DNA of 64,000 bases from Streptomyces lasiicapitis (lineage in GTDB: Bacteria > Actinomycetota > Actinomycetes > Streptomycetales > Streptomycetaceae), in NCBI RefSeq assembly GCF_014646335.1, contig NZ_BMNG01000005.1:309543-373542 (forward strand), given 5' to 3'. The number at the start of each line of letters is the position of its first letter. Within the stretch, counting starts at the first letter, position 1. A program made the position numbers and the translations under genes. Shown in pieces: positions 1-8,618 of this stretch. Under the pieces are notes generated by a model. It saw nothing but the letters and a program-made list of their open reading frames with translations. It made no database searches and was not told where the DNA came from.

Positions 1-342
1 GGCGCCGCAGCGGCGCCGGGCCGGCCGCAGGGGCCGGGAGCCGGCCCCGTTCCGGGCGCGCAGGTGCGGCGCTGGATCGAGATCAACGGCAATCGCCATC
101 AGATCTCCCGCCCGACGCTGGTGCTGGGCCGCAGCACCGACGCCGATGTGCGGATCGACGACCCCGGCGTATCCCGCCGGCACTGTGAGATCCGGACCGG
201 AACGCCCTCGACGATCCAGGATCTCGGGTCTACCAACGGCATCGTGGTAGACGGGCAGCACACCACCCGCGCTACGCTCCGCGACGGCTCGCGGATCGTC
301 GTGGGCAGCACCACCATCATTTACCGGCAAGCCGAAGGGTGA
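1..342 (+). CDS. fhaA: FhaA-type FHA domain protein (3' end, partial)
   Basis: The reading frame is open from base 1, so only the C-terminal 113 residues are present. A Gly/Pro/Ala-rich linker is followed by a complete FHA domain with the phosphothreonine-binding signature: LGRSTDADVRI, then SRRHCEI, then GSTNGI. In actinobacteria, FhaA has an N-terminal DUF3662 domain and a C-terminal FHA domain, and binds phosphorylated partners of the cell-wall kinase system, including the lipid II flippase complex. The N-terminal domain would lie outside the window. It is followed after 10 bases by a second FHA gene, then phosphatase, SEDS protein, PBP and PASTA kinase. That order is the classical actinobacterial fhaA-fhaB-pstP-rodA-pbpA-pknB operon, which supports the assignment. 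Confidence 0.9.
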   Translation, partial: GAAAAPGRPQGPGAGPVPGAQVRRWIEINGNRHQISRPTLVLGRSTDADVRIDDPGVSRRHCEIRTGTPSTIQDLGSTNGIVVDGQHTTRATLRDGSRIVVGSTTIIYRQAEG

Positions 343-352
343 AGCGGGGGCA

Positions 353-868
353 ATGTCAGAGCTGACCCTGACGGTCATGCGGCTGGGTTTCCTGGCCGTT
401 CTGTGGCTGTTCGTGATCGTGGCCGTCCAGGTCATCCGCAGCGACCTGTTCGGTACGCGTGTCACTCAGCGCGGATCGCGCCGTGAGGGCGGCCGCCAGC
501 AGGCGGCCCGCCAGCAGCAGCAGGCCGCACCACCGCCGCAGCGCCAGCAGAGCGGGGGCCGCCAGCGCCGCGGCGCCCCCACCAAGCTGGTCGTCTCCGA
601 GGGCATCCTCGCGGGCACGACGGTCGCCCTCCAGGGGCAGACCATCTCGCTGGGCCGGGCGCACGATTCGACCATCGTCCTGGACGACGACTACGCCTCC
701 AGCAGGCATGCCAGGATCTACCCGGACCGTGACGGCCAGTGGATCGTCGAGGATCTCGGGTCCACGAACGGCACGTATCTCGACCGGACCCGCCTGACCA
801 CCCCGACGCCCGTTCCGCTGGGCGCGCCGATCCGCATCGGCAAGACCGTCATCGAGCTGCGGAAGTAG
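353..868 (+). CDS. fhaB: FhaB/FipA-type membrane-anchored FHA domain protein
   Basis: 171 residues starting at ATG. One N-terminal membrane segment (about residues 10-26) is followed by a Gln/Arg/Pro-rich linker (about 38-75). A C-terminal FHA domain (about 78-170) contains the binding signature LGRAHDSTI, SSRHARI and GSTNGT. FhaB (FipA in mycobacteria) reads threonine phosphorylation by the operon's kinase and links it to septation and peptidoglycan synthesis. It begins 10 bases after fhaA and is followed by the phosphatase gene, so co-transcription is likely. Length and architecture are normal for the family. Confidence 0.9.
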   Translation: MSELTLTVMRLGFLAVLWLFVIVAVQVIRSDLFGTRVTQRGSRREGGRQQAARQQQQAAPPPQRQQSGGRQRRGAPTKLVVSEGILAGTTVALQGQTISLGRAHDSTIVLDDDYASSRHARIYPDRDGQWIVEDLGSTNGTYLDRTRLTTPTPVPLGAPIRIGKTVIELRK

Positions 869-960
869 TGCTACATCATGAATGAGCGCGAGCGGAGCGA
901 GCGAGCCGACGCGGTCCAGGACCTGGACGCCAGCGCGCTCCCGACCGGAGGGTGGGCACC

Positions 961-2616
961 GTGCGGATGTACCCGGAGCCGACGGGCGAGGTGCGCATGA
1001 GTCTGTCACTGCGCTTCGCCGCCGGATCGCACAAAGGCATGATCCGGGAGGGGAACGAGGACTCCGGCTACGCGGGTCCGCGTCTCCTCGCCATCGCCGA
1101 CGGCATGGGGGGCCAGGCCGCGGGCGAGGTCGCCAGCTCCGAGGTGATCTCGACGCTCGTCACGCTCGACGACGACGTCCCCGGCTCGGACATCCTCACG
1201 TCGCTCGGCACGGCCGTGCAGCGGGCCAACGACCAGCTCCGGCTGATGGTCGAGGAGGACCCGCAGCTCGAGGGCATGGGCACGACGCTCACGGCCCTGC
1301 TGTGGACGGGCCAGCGCCTCGGTCTCGTACACGTCGGCGACTCGCGCGCGTACCTGCTGCGCGACGGCGTGCTGACGCAGATCACGCAGGACCACACCTG
1401 GGTGCAGCGGCTCGTCGACGAGGGCCGCATCACCGAGGAGGAGGCGACGACGCATCCGCAGCGCTCGCTCCTGATGCGCGCGCTCGGCAGCGGGGACCAC
1501 GTGGAGCCGGATCTGTCGATCCGTGAAGTCCGCGCGGGCGACCGGTACTTGATCTGTTCCGACGGCCTGTCCGGCGTCGTGTCCCACCAGACGATGGAGG
1601 ACACGCTCGCCAGCTACCAGGGCCCCCAGGAGACCGTGCAGGAGCTCATCCAGCTCGCGCTGCGCGGCGGCGGCCCCGACAACATCACGGTGATCGTCGC
1701 CGACGTCCTGGACATCGACACCGGCGACACCCTCGCGGGCCAGCTCTCCGACACCCCCGTGGTCGTCGGCGCGGTCGCCGAGAACCAGCTCCAGGCGAAC
1801 GACGACGGCGCCATGCAGACGCCCGCGGGCCGCGCCTCCGGCCTCGGCCGCCAGACGCCCCCCAGCCCCTCCGGAGGCGGCTTCGGCCCGCCCGGAAGCG
1901 GCGACAGCACCCCGGGCTATGCCCCGGAGAGCGGCTCCTTCGGGGCATATGGCGACGAGGACTTCGTGAAGCCCGGCGGCGGCCGCAAGTGGCTGAAGAG
2001 ATCGCTGTACACGGCCCTCGCGCTTGCCGTCCTCGGCGGCGGCCTCTACGGCGGCTACCGCTGGACCCAGACGCAGTACTACGTGGGCACCAAGGACGAG
2101 CACGTCGCGCTCTACCGCGGCATCGACCAGGACCTCGCGTGGGTGAGCCTGTCGAAGGTCGAGAAGGACCACCCCGAGATCGAACTCAAGTACCTGCCGC
2201 CGTACCAGCGCAAGCAGGTCGAGTCGACGATCTCCGAGGGCAACCTCGAGGACGCCCGGAAGAAGATCGACGAACTGGGTCTGCAGGCATCGGCGTGCAA
2301 GAAGGACGCCGAGCGCCGCAAGATCGAGCGGGAGAACCGCGAGAACCGCGAGAAGAACGACAACAACGCCAAGCCCGGCGAGGGCGAGGCGGGCGGCCAG
2401 ACCGGCGAGCCCGGCCCCGGCGACACCTCGAAGCCGGACTTCCGCAACGCCGGCAACAAGAGCGACAAGAACGCGACCGACAAGGCCGCGACGCAAGCGA
2501 CCGCGAAGAACGCCAAGGACGAAAAGTCCGAGTCCACCACCGCACCGACTCCCACACCCGGCCCCAGCCTCTCCGAGCAGGAGAAGGATCTGGTCCCGCA
2601 GTGCGGTAAGCAGTAA
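961..2616 (+). CDS. pstP: PP2C-family Ser/Thr protein phosphatase (PstP-like)
   Basis: About 551 residues. The N-terminal ~240 residues form a PP2C (PPM) phosphatase domain with the metal-binding and catalytic motifs NEDS, ADGMGG, GDSRAYL, SDGLSG and GPDNITV. A Gly/Pro-rich linker, one membrane segment near residues 343-365 and a charged Lys/Glu-rich extracytoplasmic tail follow. It should reverse phosphorylation by the PASTA kinase encoded downstream. The GTG at 961 lies about 9 bases after GGAGGG; GTG 952, ATG 967 and ATG 997 (before SLSLRF) are in-frame alternatives, so the N-terminus is uncertain by up to about 15 residues. The neighbours confirm the operon. Confidence 0.9.
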   Translation: MRMYPEPTGEVRMSLSLRFAAGSHKGMIREGNEDSGYAGPRLLAIADGMGGQAAGEVASSEVISTLVTLDDDVPGSDILTSLGTAVQRANDQLRLMVEEDPQLEGMGTTLTALLWTGQRLGLVHVGDSRAYLLRDGVLTQITQDHTWVQRLVDEGRITEEEATTHPQRSLLMRALGSGDHVEPDLSIREVRAGDRYLICSDGLSGVVSHQTMEDTLASYQGPQETVQELIQLALRGGGPDNITVIVADVLDIDTGDTLAGQLSDTPVVVGAVAENQLQANDDGAMQTPAGRASGLGRQTPPSPSGGGFGPPGSGDSTPGYAPESGSFGAYGDEDFVKPGGGRKWLKRSLYTALALAVLGGGLYGGYRWTQTQYYVGTKDEHVALYRGIDQDLAWVSLSKVEKDHPEIELKYLPPYQRKQVESTISEGNLEDARKKIDELGLQASACKKDAERRKIERENRENREKNDNNAKPGEGEAGGQTGEPGPGDTSKPDFRNAGNKSDKNATDKAATQATAKNAKDEKSESTTAPTPTPGPSLSEQEKDLVPQCGKQ

Positions 2617-2642
2617 GCAGCCGTTGGGGGCCCTTGCACGCC

Positions 2643-4070
2643 ATGAGCAGTAGCACTACACACACCTCGACGATCGGCGCCATCGGTGCGCCGAGCCGGC
2701 GCAACACCGAGCTCGCGCTCCTGGCGTTCGCCGTCGTCATCCCGCTGTTCGCCTATATGAACGTGGGCCTGGCCATCTCCGGCGAGCTGCCACCCGGCAT
2801 GCTCGGCTACGGCCTGGGCCTCGGTCTGCTCGCGGGCGTCGCGCACCTGGTGGTGCGCAAGTTCGCGCCGTACGCGGATCCGCTGCTGCTCCCCCTCGCC
2901 ACGCTGCTCAACGGCCTGGGTCTGGTGGTCATCTGGCGGCTCGACCAGTCGGAGCGGCTGCAAGGTCTGGCCAAGGCCTCCTTCGGAGCGTTCAGCCCGT
3001 CCGCGCCCAAGCAACTGCTGTACACGGCGGTCGGCATAGCGCTGTTCGTCGCGGTCATGCTCCTGCTCAAGGACCACCGCGTCCTGCAGCGGTACACGTA
3101 CATCTCGATGGTGGGCGCGATCGGCCTGCTGCTGCTGCCCCTCGTGCCGGGCCTCGGCAAGAACATCTACGGCGCCAAGATCTGGATCCAGGTCGGCAGC
3201 TTCTCCATCCAGCCCGCCGAGTTCGCGAAGATCGTCATCGCGGTGTTCTTCGCCGGCTATCTGATGGTGAAGCGGGACGCGCTCGCGCTCGCCAGCCGCC
3301 GCTTCATGGGCCTGTACCTGCCGCGTGGCCGTGACCTCGGCCCGATCGTCGCCGTCTGGGCGATGTCCATCCTGATCCTGGTCTTCGAGACCGACCTCGG
3401 TACGTCGCTGCTGTTCTTCGGCATGTTCGTCGTGATGCTGTACGTCGCCACGGAGCGCACCAGCTGGATCGTGTTCGGTCTGCTGATGTCGGCCGTGGGC
3501 GCCGTCAGCGTCGCCTCGTTCGAGCCGCACGTGAAGGTGCGTGTGGATGCCTGGCTGGACCCGTTCAACAAGACCGTCATCGCGGAGACCGGCACCGACC
3601 AGATCGCGCAGTCGCTGATGGCGTTCGGCTCCGGCGGCACCCTGGGCACCGGCCTCGGCCAGGGCAACTCCGACCTCATCGGCTTCGCCGCCAACTCCGA
3701 CTTCATCCTCGCCACGTACGGCGAGGAGCTGGGCCTGGCCGGAATCATGGCGCTCCTGCTGATCTACGGCCTGATCGTGGAGCGCGGTGTGCGCACGGCG
3801 CTCGCGGCCCGCGACCCGTTCGGCAAGCTCCTCGCGGTCGGCCTGTCCGGCGCGTTCGCGATCCAGGTCTTCGTCGTCGCGGGCGGCGTCATGGGCCTGA
3901 TCCCGCTGACCGGTATGACCATGCCGTTCGTGGCGTACGGCGGTTCCTCGGTGATCGCCAACTGGGCGCTGATCGGCGTCCTGCTGCGCATCAGCGACAC
4001 CGCGCGCCGCCCGGCGCCCTCGCCCGCTCCGAACCCCGACGCCGAGATGACCCAGGTGGTACGGCCGTGA
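2643..4070 (+). CDS. rodA: SEDS-family peptidoglycan glycosyltransferase (RodA/FtsW type)
   Basis: About 475 residues with roughly ten to twelve hydrophobic segments. Family signatures include QPAEFAKI, the ETDLGTSLLFFG region, and the C-terminal GMTMPFVAYGGSS region. SEDS proteins polymerise glycan strands from lipid II in the plasma membrane and work with a class B PBP, here the next gene. ATG 2643 was preferred over the in-frame TTG 2634 because the G-rich ribosome-binding stretch just before 2631 is too close to the TTG. The stop overlaps the GTG of pbpA (GTGA), so translation is coupled. Position in the operon favours a RodA-like over an FtsW division role; sequence alone cannot separate the two. 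Confidence 0.9.
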   Translation: MSSSTTHTSTIGAIGAPSRRNTELALLAFAVVIPLFAYMNVGLAISGELPPGMLGYGLGLGLLAGVAHLVVRKFAPYADPLLLPLATLLNGLGLVVIWRLDQSERLQGLAKASFGAFSPSAPKQLLYTAVGIALFVAVMLLLKDHRVLQRYTYISMVGAIGLLLLPLVPGLGKNIYGAKIWIQVGSFSIQPAEFAKIVIAVFFAGYLMVKRDALALASRRFMGLYLPRGRDLGPIVAVWAMSILILVFETDLGTSLLFFGMFVVMLYVATERTSWIVFGLLMSAVGAVSVASFEPHVKVRVDAWLDPFNKTVIAETGTDQIAQSLMAFGSGGTLGTGLGQGNSDLIGFAANSDFILATYGEELGLAGIMALLLIYGLIVERGVRTALAARDPFGKLLAVGLSGAFAIQVFVVAGGVMGLIPLTGMTMPFVAYGGSSVIANWALIGVLLRISDTARRPAPSPAPNPDAEMTQVVRP

Positions 4071-5530
4071 ACAAGCCCCTACGCCGCATCGCGATCTTCT
4101 GCGGGCTGCTCGTCGTCGCCCTGCTCATCCGCGACAACTGGCTGCAGTACGTCCAGGCCGACGACCTCGCCAAGCACGACATGAACCGCCGCGTGTCCAT
4201 CGAGCGGTACGCCCAGCCGCGCGGCGACATCATCGTCGACGGCAAGGCCATCACCGGCTCCAAGAAGGTCGACGTCGGCGACTTCAAGTACAAGCGCACG
4301 TACAAGAACGGGGCCATGTGGTCCCCGGTGACGGGCTTCGCCTCGCAGCGCATCGGCGCCAACCAGATCGAGTCCATCGAGGACGGCATCCTCACCGGCA
4401 ACGACGACCGGCTCTTCTTCCGCCGCAGCCTCGACATGCTGACCGGCAAGAAGAAGGAGGGCGGCAATGTCGTCACGACCCTCAACGCCGACGCCCAGAA
4501 GGCCGCGTACAACGGCCTGAAGGGCCTCGGCAAGGGCTCCGTGGTCGCCCTTGACCCGTCGACGGGCGCGATCCTGGCGCTCGCCTCGACGCCTTCGTAC
4601 GACCCCTCCAGCTTCGCCGGCAACCTCAACAAGGATGCCGAGACCTTCGGGAAGCTGGACAAGGACCGCGACAAGCCGATGCTGAACCGCGCGCTGCGCG
4701 AGACCTACCCGCCCGGCTCCACCTTCAAGGTGGTCACGGCCGCGGCGGCGATGGAGCACGGCCTGTACACGGACATAGACGACAAGACGAAGTCGCCGCT
4801 GCCGTGGACGATGCCGGACACCACCACGCCGCTGAAGAACGAGGGGAACATCCCCTGCAAGAACGCCACGCTGCGTGAGGCGCTGCGGGTGTCCTGCAAC
4901 ACCGTCTTCGGCAAGATCGGCTCGGACCTCGGCAAGGACAAGATGCTGGAGACGGCCGAGAAGTTCGGCTTCAACGAGGAGCAGTTCGTCCCGGTCCGTT
5001 CCAACGCCTCCGTCTTCCCCAAGGAGATGGACCGGCCGCAGACCGCGCTGTCCTCCATCGGCCAGTTCGAGACCGCCACGACGCCGCTGCAGATGGCCAT
5101 GGTCACCTCCGCGATCGCCAACGACGGCACGCTGATGGAGCCGTACATGGTCAAGGAGCTCCAGGCGCCGAACCTCGACGTGATCGAGAAGCACTCGCCC
5201 AAGGAGATGAGCGAGCCCCTGTCCAAGGAGAACGCGCAGAAGCTCCAGGACATGATGCAGACCGTGGTCAACGAGGGCACGGGAACCGCCGCCAAGATCC
5301 CGGGCGTCACAGTGGGCGGCAAGACCGGTACCGCGCAGCACGGCCTCAACAACAGCAAGAACCCGTACGCGTGGTTCATCAGCTACGCCAAGACCGACTC
5401 GGGTTCCCCGGTCGCCGTGGCCGTCGTCGTCGAGGACAGCGATGCCGCCCGTGGCGAGATCTCCGGTGGCGGTCTGGCGGCGCCGATCGCGAAGGACGTG
5501 ATGAAGGCGGTTCTCGACAGCAAGAAGTGA
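4067..5530 (+). CDS. pbpA: Class B penicillin-binding protein PbpA (transpeptidase)
   Basis: 487 residues from GTG, overlapping the previous stop by four bases. One N-terminal membrane segment (about residues 8-22) is followed by a short dimerisation domain and a transpeptidase domain. All three active-site motifs are visible: STFK (about residue 217), SCN (about 276) and KTGT (about 420). It cross-links peptidoglycan outside the membrane and is the expected partner of the SEDS protein encoded just upstream. The length fits the short actinobacterial PbpA class, which lacks PASTA repeats. A 171-base gap separates it from the kinase gene. Confidence 0.93.
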   Translation: MNKPLRRIAIFCGLLVVALLIRDNWLQYVQADDLAKHDMNRRVSIERYAQPRGDIIVDGKAITGSKKVDVGDFKYKRTYKNGAMWSPVTGFASQRIGANQIESIEDGILTGNDDRLFFRRSLDMLTGKKKEGGNVVTTLNADAQKAAYNGLKGLGKGSVVALDPSTGAILALASTPSYDPSSFAGNLNKDAETFGKLDKDRDKPMLNRALRETYPPGSTFKVVTAAAAMEHGLYTDIDDKTKSPLPWTMPDTTTPLKNEGNIPCKNATLREALRVSCNTVFGKIGSDLGKDKMLETAEKFGFNEEQFVPVRSNASVFPKEMDRPQTALSSIGQFETATTPLQMAMVTSAIANDGTLMEPYMVKELQAPNLDVIEKHSPKEMSEPLSKENAQKLQDMMQTVVNEGTGTAAKIPGVTVGGKTGTAQHGLNNSKNPYAWFISYAKTDSGSPVAVAVVVEDSDAARGEISGGGLAAPIAKDVMKAVLDSKK

Positions 5531-5701
5531 CCCCTGTCACGGCCCCTTCACATCGGTGCACGTTGCGATACCGGTCCTGTATCGGGTGACGGTTGCGGCC
5601 GGGTCACGTCAGGCGAGCCGGGTACGGTATGCCCGGACAGCACACCGCCGGACCGCGCAACACGGTGCGGTCGGGGACCGACGGAGAGGGCTGGAATAGC
5701 T

Positions 5702-7741
5702 ATGGAAGAGCCGCGTCGCCTCGGCGGCCGGTACGAGCTGGGCCAGGTGCTCGGCCGCGGCGGGATGGCGGAGGTCTACCTCGCGCACGACACCCGTCTC
5801 GGCCGGACCGTGGCGGTGAAGACGCTGCGAGTCGACCTCGCCCGCGACCCGTCGTTCCAGGCCCGGTTCCGCCGTGAGGCCCAGTCGGCCGCCTCGCTCA
5901 ACCACCCGGCGATCGTCGCGGTCTACGACACCGGCGAGGACTACGTAGACAACATCTCCATCCCGTACATCGTGATGGAGTACGTCGACGGCTCCACGCT
6001 GCGTGAGCTGCTGCACTCCGGGCGCAAGCTGCTGCCCGAGCGGGCCATGGAGATGACCGTCGGCATCCTCCAGGCCCTGGAGTACTCGCACCGCGCCCAG
6101 ATCGTGCACCGCGACATCAAGCCCGCGAACGTCATGCTGACGCGCAACGGCCAGGTCAAGGTCATGGACTTCGGCATCGCCCGCGCGATGGGCGAGTCCG
6201 GCATGACCATGACGCAGACCGCAGCGGTCATCGGCACGGCGCAGTACCTCTCGCCCGAGCAGGCCAAGGGCGAGCAGGTCGACGCGCGCTCCGACCTCTA
6301 TTCGACCGGCTGTCTGCTCTACGAGCTGCTGACCGTGCGGCCGCCGTTCGTCGGCGACTCCCCGGTCGCGGTGGCGTACCAGCACGTCCGCGAGGAGCCC
6401 CAGGCCCCCAGCGTCTTCGACGCCGAGATCACGCCCGAGATGGACGCGATCGTCCTCAAGGCGCTCACCAAGGACCCGGACTACCGCTACCAGTCGGCCG
6501 ACGAGATGCGCGCCGACATCGAGGCCTGCCTCGACGGCCAGCCCGTCGCGGCCACCGCCGCCATGGGCGCGGTCGGCTACGGCGGCCACCCCGACGACCA
6601 GGCCACGGCCATGCTCCGCCCGCAGAACGGCGGCCCCGGCCACGGCCAGACGTCCATGATGCCGCCGGTCAACCCCGACGACGGCGGCTACGACGACGGG
6701 TCGCGGCGCGGCCGCCAGAAGAAGAGCAACACGTCGACGATCCTGCTCGTCCTCGCGGGCATCCTGGTCCTGGTGGGCGCGATCCTCATCGGGAAGTGGG
6801 CGTTCACCGGGAGCTCCGGCAACAACGACAGCGTCACGGTGCCCAACTTCGTCGGCAAGAAGCTGACCGATGCCGAGACCAACGCGAAGAACGTCGACCT
6901 GACGCTCAAGGTCTCCGAGCGCAAGCCCTGCGAGGAGTACCCCAAGGGGGAGATCTGCTCGCAGGACCCCGGCGCGGACGCGGAGGCCGAGAAGGGCGAC
7001 ACGATCAATGTGGTCGTGTCGACCGGTGCGCCGAAGGTCGCCGTGCCGAGTGTCATCGGCACGGACGTCGACGAGGCCACGGAGAAGCTCGAGGGCGACA
7101 AGTACCAGTTCAAGGTAGTGACCAAGCAGCGGATTTCCACCGAGACTCCGGGCGAGGTCCTCGAACAGGATCCGACCTCCGGCACCGAGCGGCAGAAGGG
7201 CAGCAAGATCACCCTTTACGTCGCCAAGGAGCAGCAGAAGATCACTGTTCCCGACGTCTCCGGTCAGACCTGGGAAGCCGCCAAGAAGCAGATCGAGGCC
7301 AGCGGCCTCACCGCTCAGCGCTCGGACGTCGAGAGCGACAGCGTCGAGGAGGGCAAGGTCATCCAGACCTCGCCGACGGCCAACACCCAGGTCGACCCGG
7401 ACTCGACGGTGACCGTCCAGGTCGCCAAGAAGAAGGCCGAGGAGGAGCCGGAGAACGTGGCGGTTCCGGCCCTCGGGGGCCAGAAGCTCTCCGACGCCCG
7501 TGACGCGATCGAGGACGCGGACCTGACGGTCGGCAACATCACGGGCCCGCAGGACGACGACGCCACGGTGGTCCTGTCCGACCCGCCCGGCGGCCAGCAG
7601 GTCAAGACCGGCTCCACGGTCAACCTGGTGACCACCGGCGGCGGCACCCCCGGCGGCGGCGACCAGGGCGGTGGTGACAACGGCGGAGGCGGCTTCATCG
7701 AGGGCGCCACCGGCTTCGGCGGCCGCCACGAGCGGGACTGA
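5702..7741 (+). CDS. pknB: PASTA-domain Ser/Thr protein kinase (PknB-like)
   Basis: 679 residues. The N-terminal Hanks-type kinase domain (about 10-275) has a glycine-rich loop GRGGMAEVYLA, the VAVKTL lysine, catalytic HRDIKPANVML, DFGIARAM and SPEQ. A juxtamembrane linker precedes one membrane segment near residues 345-366. Four extracellular PASTA repeats start near residues 377 (VTVPNFVG), 446 (VAVPSVIG), 513 (ITVPDVSG) and 585 (VAVPALGG). PASTA repeats bind muropeptides or lipid II, so the kinase senses wall synthesis and phosphorylates division and wall enzymes. ATG is preceded by a GGAGAGG ribosome-binding site. No separate pknA lies between pbpA and this gene, unlike mycobacteria. Confidence 0.94.
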   Translation: MEEPRRLGGRYELGQVLGRGGMAEVYLAHDTRLGRTVAVKTLRVDLARDPSFQARFRREAQSAASLNHPAIVAVYDTGEDYVDNISIPYIVMEYVDGSTLRELLHSGRKLLPERAMEMTVGILQALEYSHRAQIVHRDIKPANVMLTRNGQVKVMDFGIARAMGESGMTMTQTAAVIGTAQYLSPEQAKGEQVDARSDLYSTGCLLYELLTVRPPFVGDSPVAVAYQHVREEPQAPSVFDAEITPEMDAIVLKALTKDPDYRYQSADEMRADIEACLDGQPVAATAAMGAVGYGGHPDDQATAMLRPQNGGPGHGQTSMMPPVNPDDGGYDDGSRRGRQKKSNTSTILLVLAGILVLVGAILIGKWAFTGSSGNNDSVTVPNFVGKKLTDAETNAKNVDLTLKVSERKPCEEYPKGEICSQDPGADAEAEKGDTINVVVSTGAPKVAVPSVIGTDVDEATEKLEGDKYQFKVVTKQRISTETPGEVLEQDPTSGTERQKGSKITLYVAKEQQKITVPDVSGQTWEAAKKQIEASGLTAQRSDVESDSVEEGKVIQTSPTANTQVDPDSTVTVQVAKKKAEEEPENVAVPALGGQKLSDARDAIEDADLTVGNITGPQDDDATVVLSDPPGGQQVKTGSTVNLVTTGGGTPGGGDQGGGDNGGGGFIEGATGFGGRHERD

Positions 7742-7760
7742 CCACCCGCGGCGCGACACC

Positions 7761-7810
7761 TGACGTACGAGGGCCCCGGCACCTGATGGTGCCGGGGCCC
7801 TCGTACGTCA
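7761..7810. terminator. Strong bidirectional terminator hairpin
   Basis: A perfect 23-bp inverted repeat (7761-7783 and 7788-7810) with a four-base TGAT loop lies between the convergent kinase and sortase genes. Its symmetry and position suggest termination from both sides. There is no long T-run, which is usual for high-GC actinobacterial terminators. Confidence 0.9.
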
Positions 7811-7848
7811 ACGATCAGTCCGGCCCAGCGGGCCAGTCCACCCAGCGG

Positions 7849-8592
7849 CTAATCCAGCTCGGGCGGCGGCGTCCGCTCATTGTCCACCTTCTCGACCCGC
7901 TCCAGCTTCCCCCACACCACGTACCGGTACTTGGACGTGAAGACCGGCGTGCACGTGGTGAGCGTGATGTAGCGGTCCGCGTGCTTCGCGCCCGATTCCT
8001 TGGGGACGGGGTCCAGGACGCGGACGTTGTACTTCGAGGTCTCGGGGAGGGTTTTGTAGACCTTGTAGACGTACCACTTGTCGCGGGACTCGAAGACGAT
8101 CGGGTCGCCCTCGTCGATCTTGTCGATCTTGTGGAACTTCGCGCCGTGGCCGTCGCGGTGGGCGGCCAGGGTGAAGTTGCCCTTCTCGTCCTGCGGCAGG
8201 GCGGACTTGATGGGGTCCGTGTAGTAGCCGGCGACGCCGTGGTTGAGGGTCTTGGTATTGGTGCCCTTGGTGACCAGGATCTCGCCGCCGCTCATCGACG
8301 GTACGTGCAGGAAGCCGATGCCGTCCTTGGTGTTGAGGGCGCCGGGGCCCTTGGCCTCCCAGTGGTCGCGGACGCGGTTGCCCTGCTTCTTGGCCTCGCG
8401 GTCCGCTATCACGTTCGTCCACCACAGGGAGTAGACGACGAACAGGCCGAGGACCAGGCCCGCGGTGATGAGGAGTTCGCCGAAGACGCTGACGGCCATG
8501 GCGATGCGGCCGCGGCCGCGCTGCCGCGGCGCGGGCTTCGGCGCGGACTCCTCGGTCCGCTCCTGCTCGTCCTCTTCGGTGGTGGCTGCCAC
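7849..8592 (-). CDS. srtE2: Class E sortase (SrtE2-like)
   Basis: About 247 residues from GTG 8592, which follows the upstream sortase stop by 26 bases; an in-frame GTG at 8682 would overlap that gene and is less likely. The Pro/Arg-rich cytoplasmic N-terminus is followed by a membrane segment (about 30-55) and a sortase beta-barrel. Catalytic residues seen are His in LAAHRDGHG, Cys in TLTTC (about residue 214) and Arg in SKYRYVVW. Class E sortases cleave LAxTG signals and attach proteins to the wall. In S. coelicolor two adjacent class E enzymes anchor the long chaplins. A long LAATG chaplin is encoded at 43197-44435. Confidence 0.88.
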   Translation of the reverse strand: MAATTEEDEQERTEESAPKPAPRQRGRGRIAMAVSVFGELLITAGLVLGLFVVYSLWWTNVIADREAKKQGNRVRDHWEAKGPGALNTKDGIGFLHVPSMSGGEILVTKGTNTKTLNHGVAGYYTDPIKSALPQDEKGNFTLAAHRDGHGAKFHKIDKIDEGDPIVFESRDKWYVYKVYKTLPETSKYNVRVLDPVPKESGAKHADRYITLTTCTPVFTSKYRYVVWGKLERVEKVDNERTPPPELD

Positions 8593-8618
8593 TGCGTCTG
8601 CCCCGTCCGTCTCAGCTT

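Noticed and set aside
1006..2496. Long open frame opposite the phosphatase gene
   Set aside because: Typical antisense shadow in high-GC coding DNA; no ribosome-binding site or family motifs, while the plus-strand protein has all PP2C motifs.
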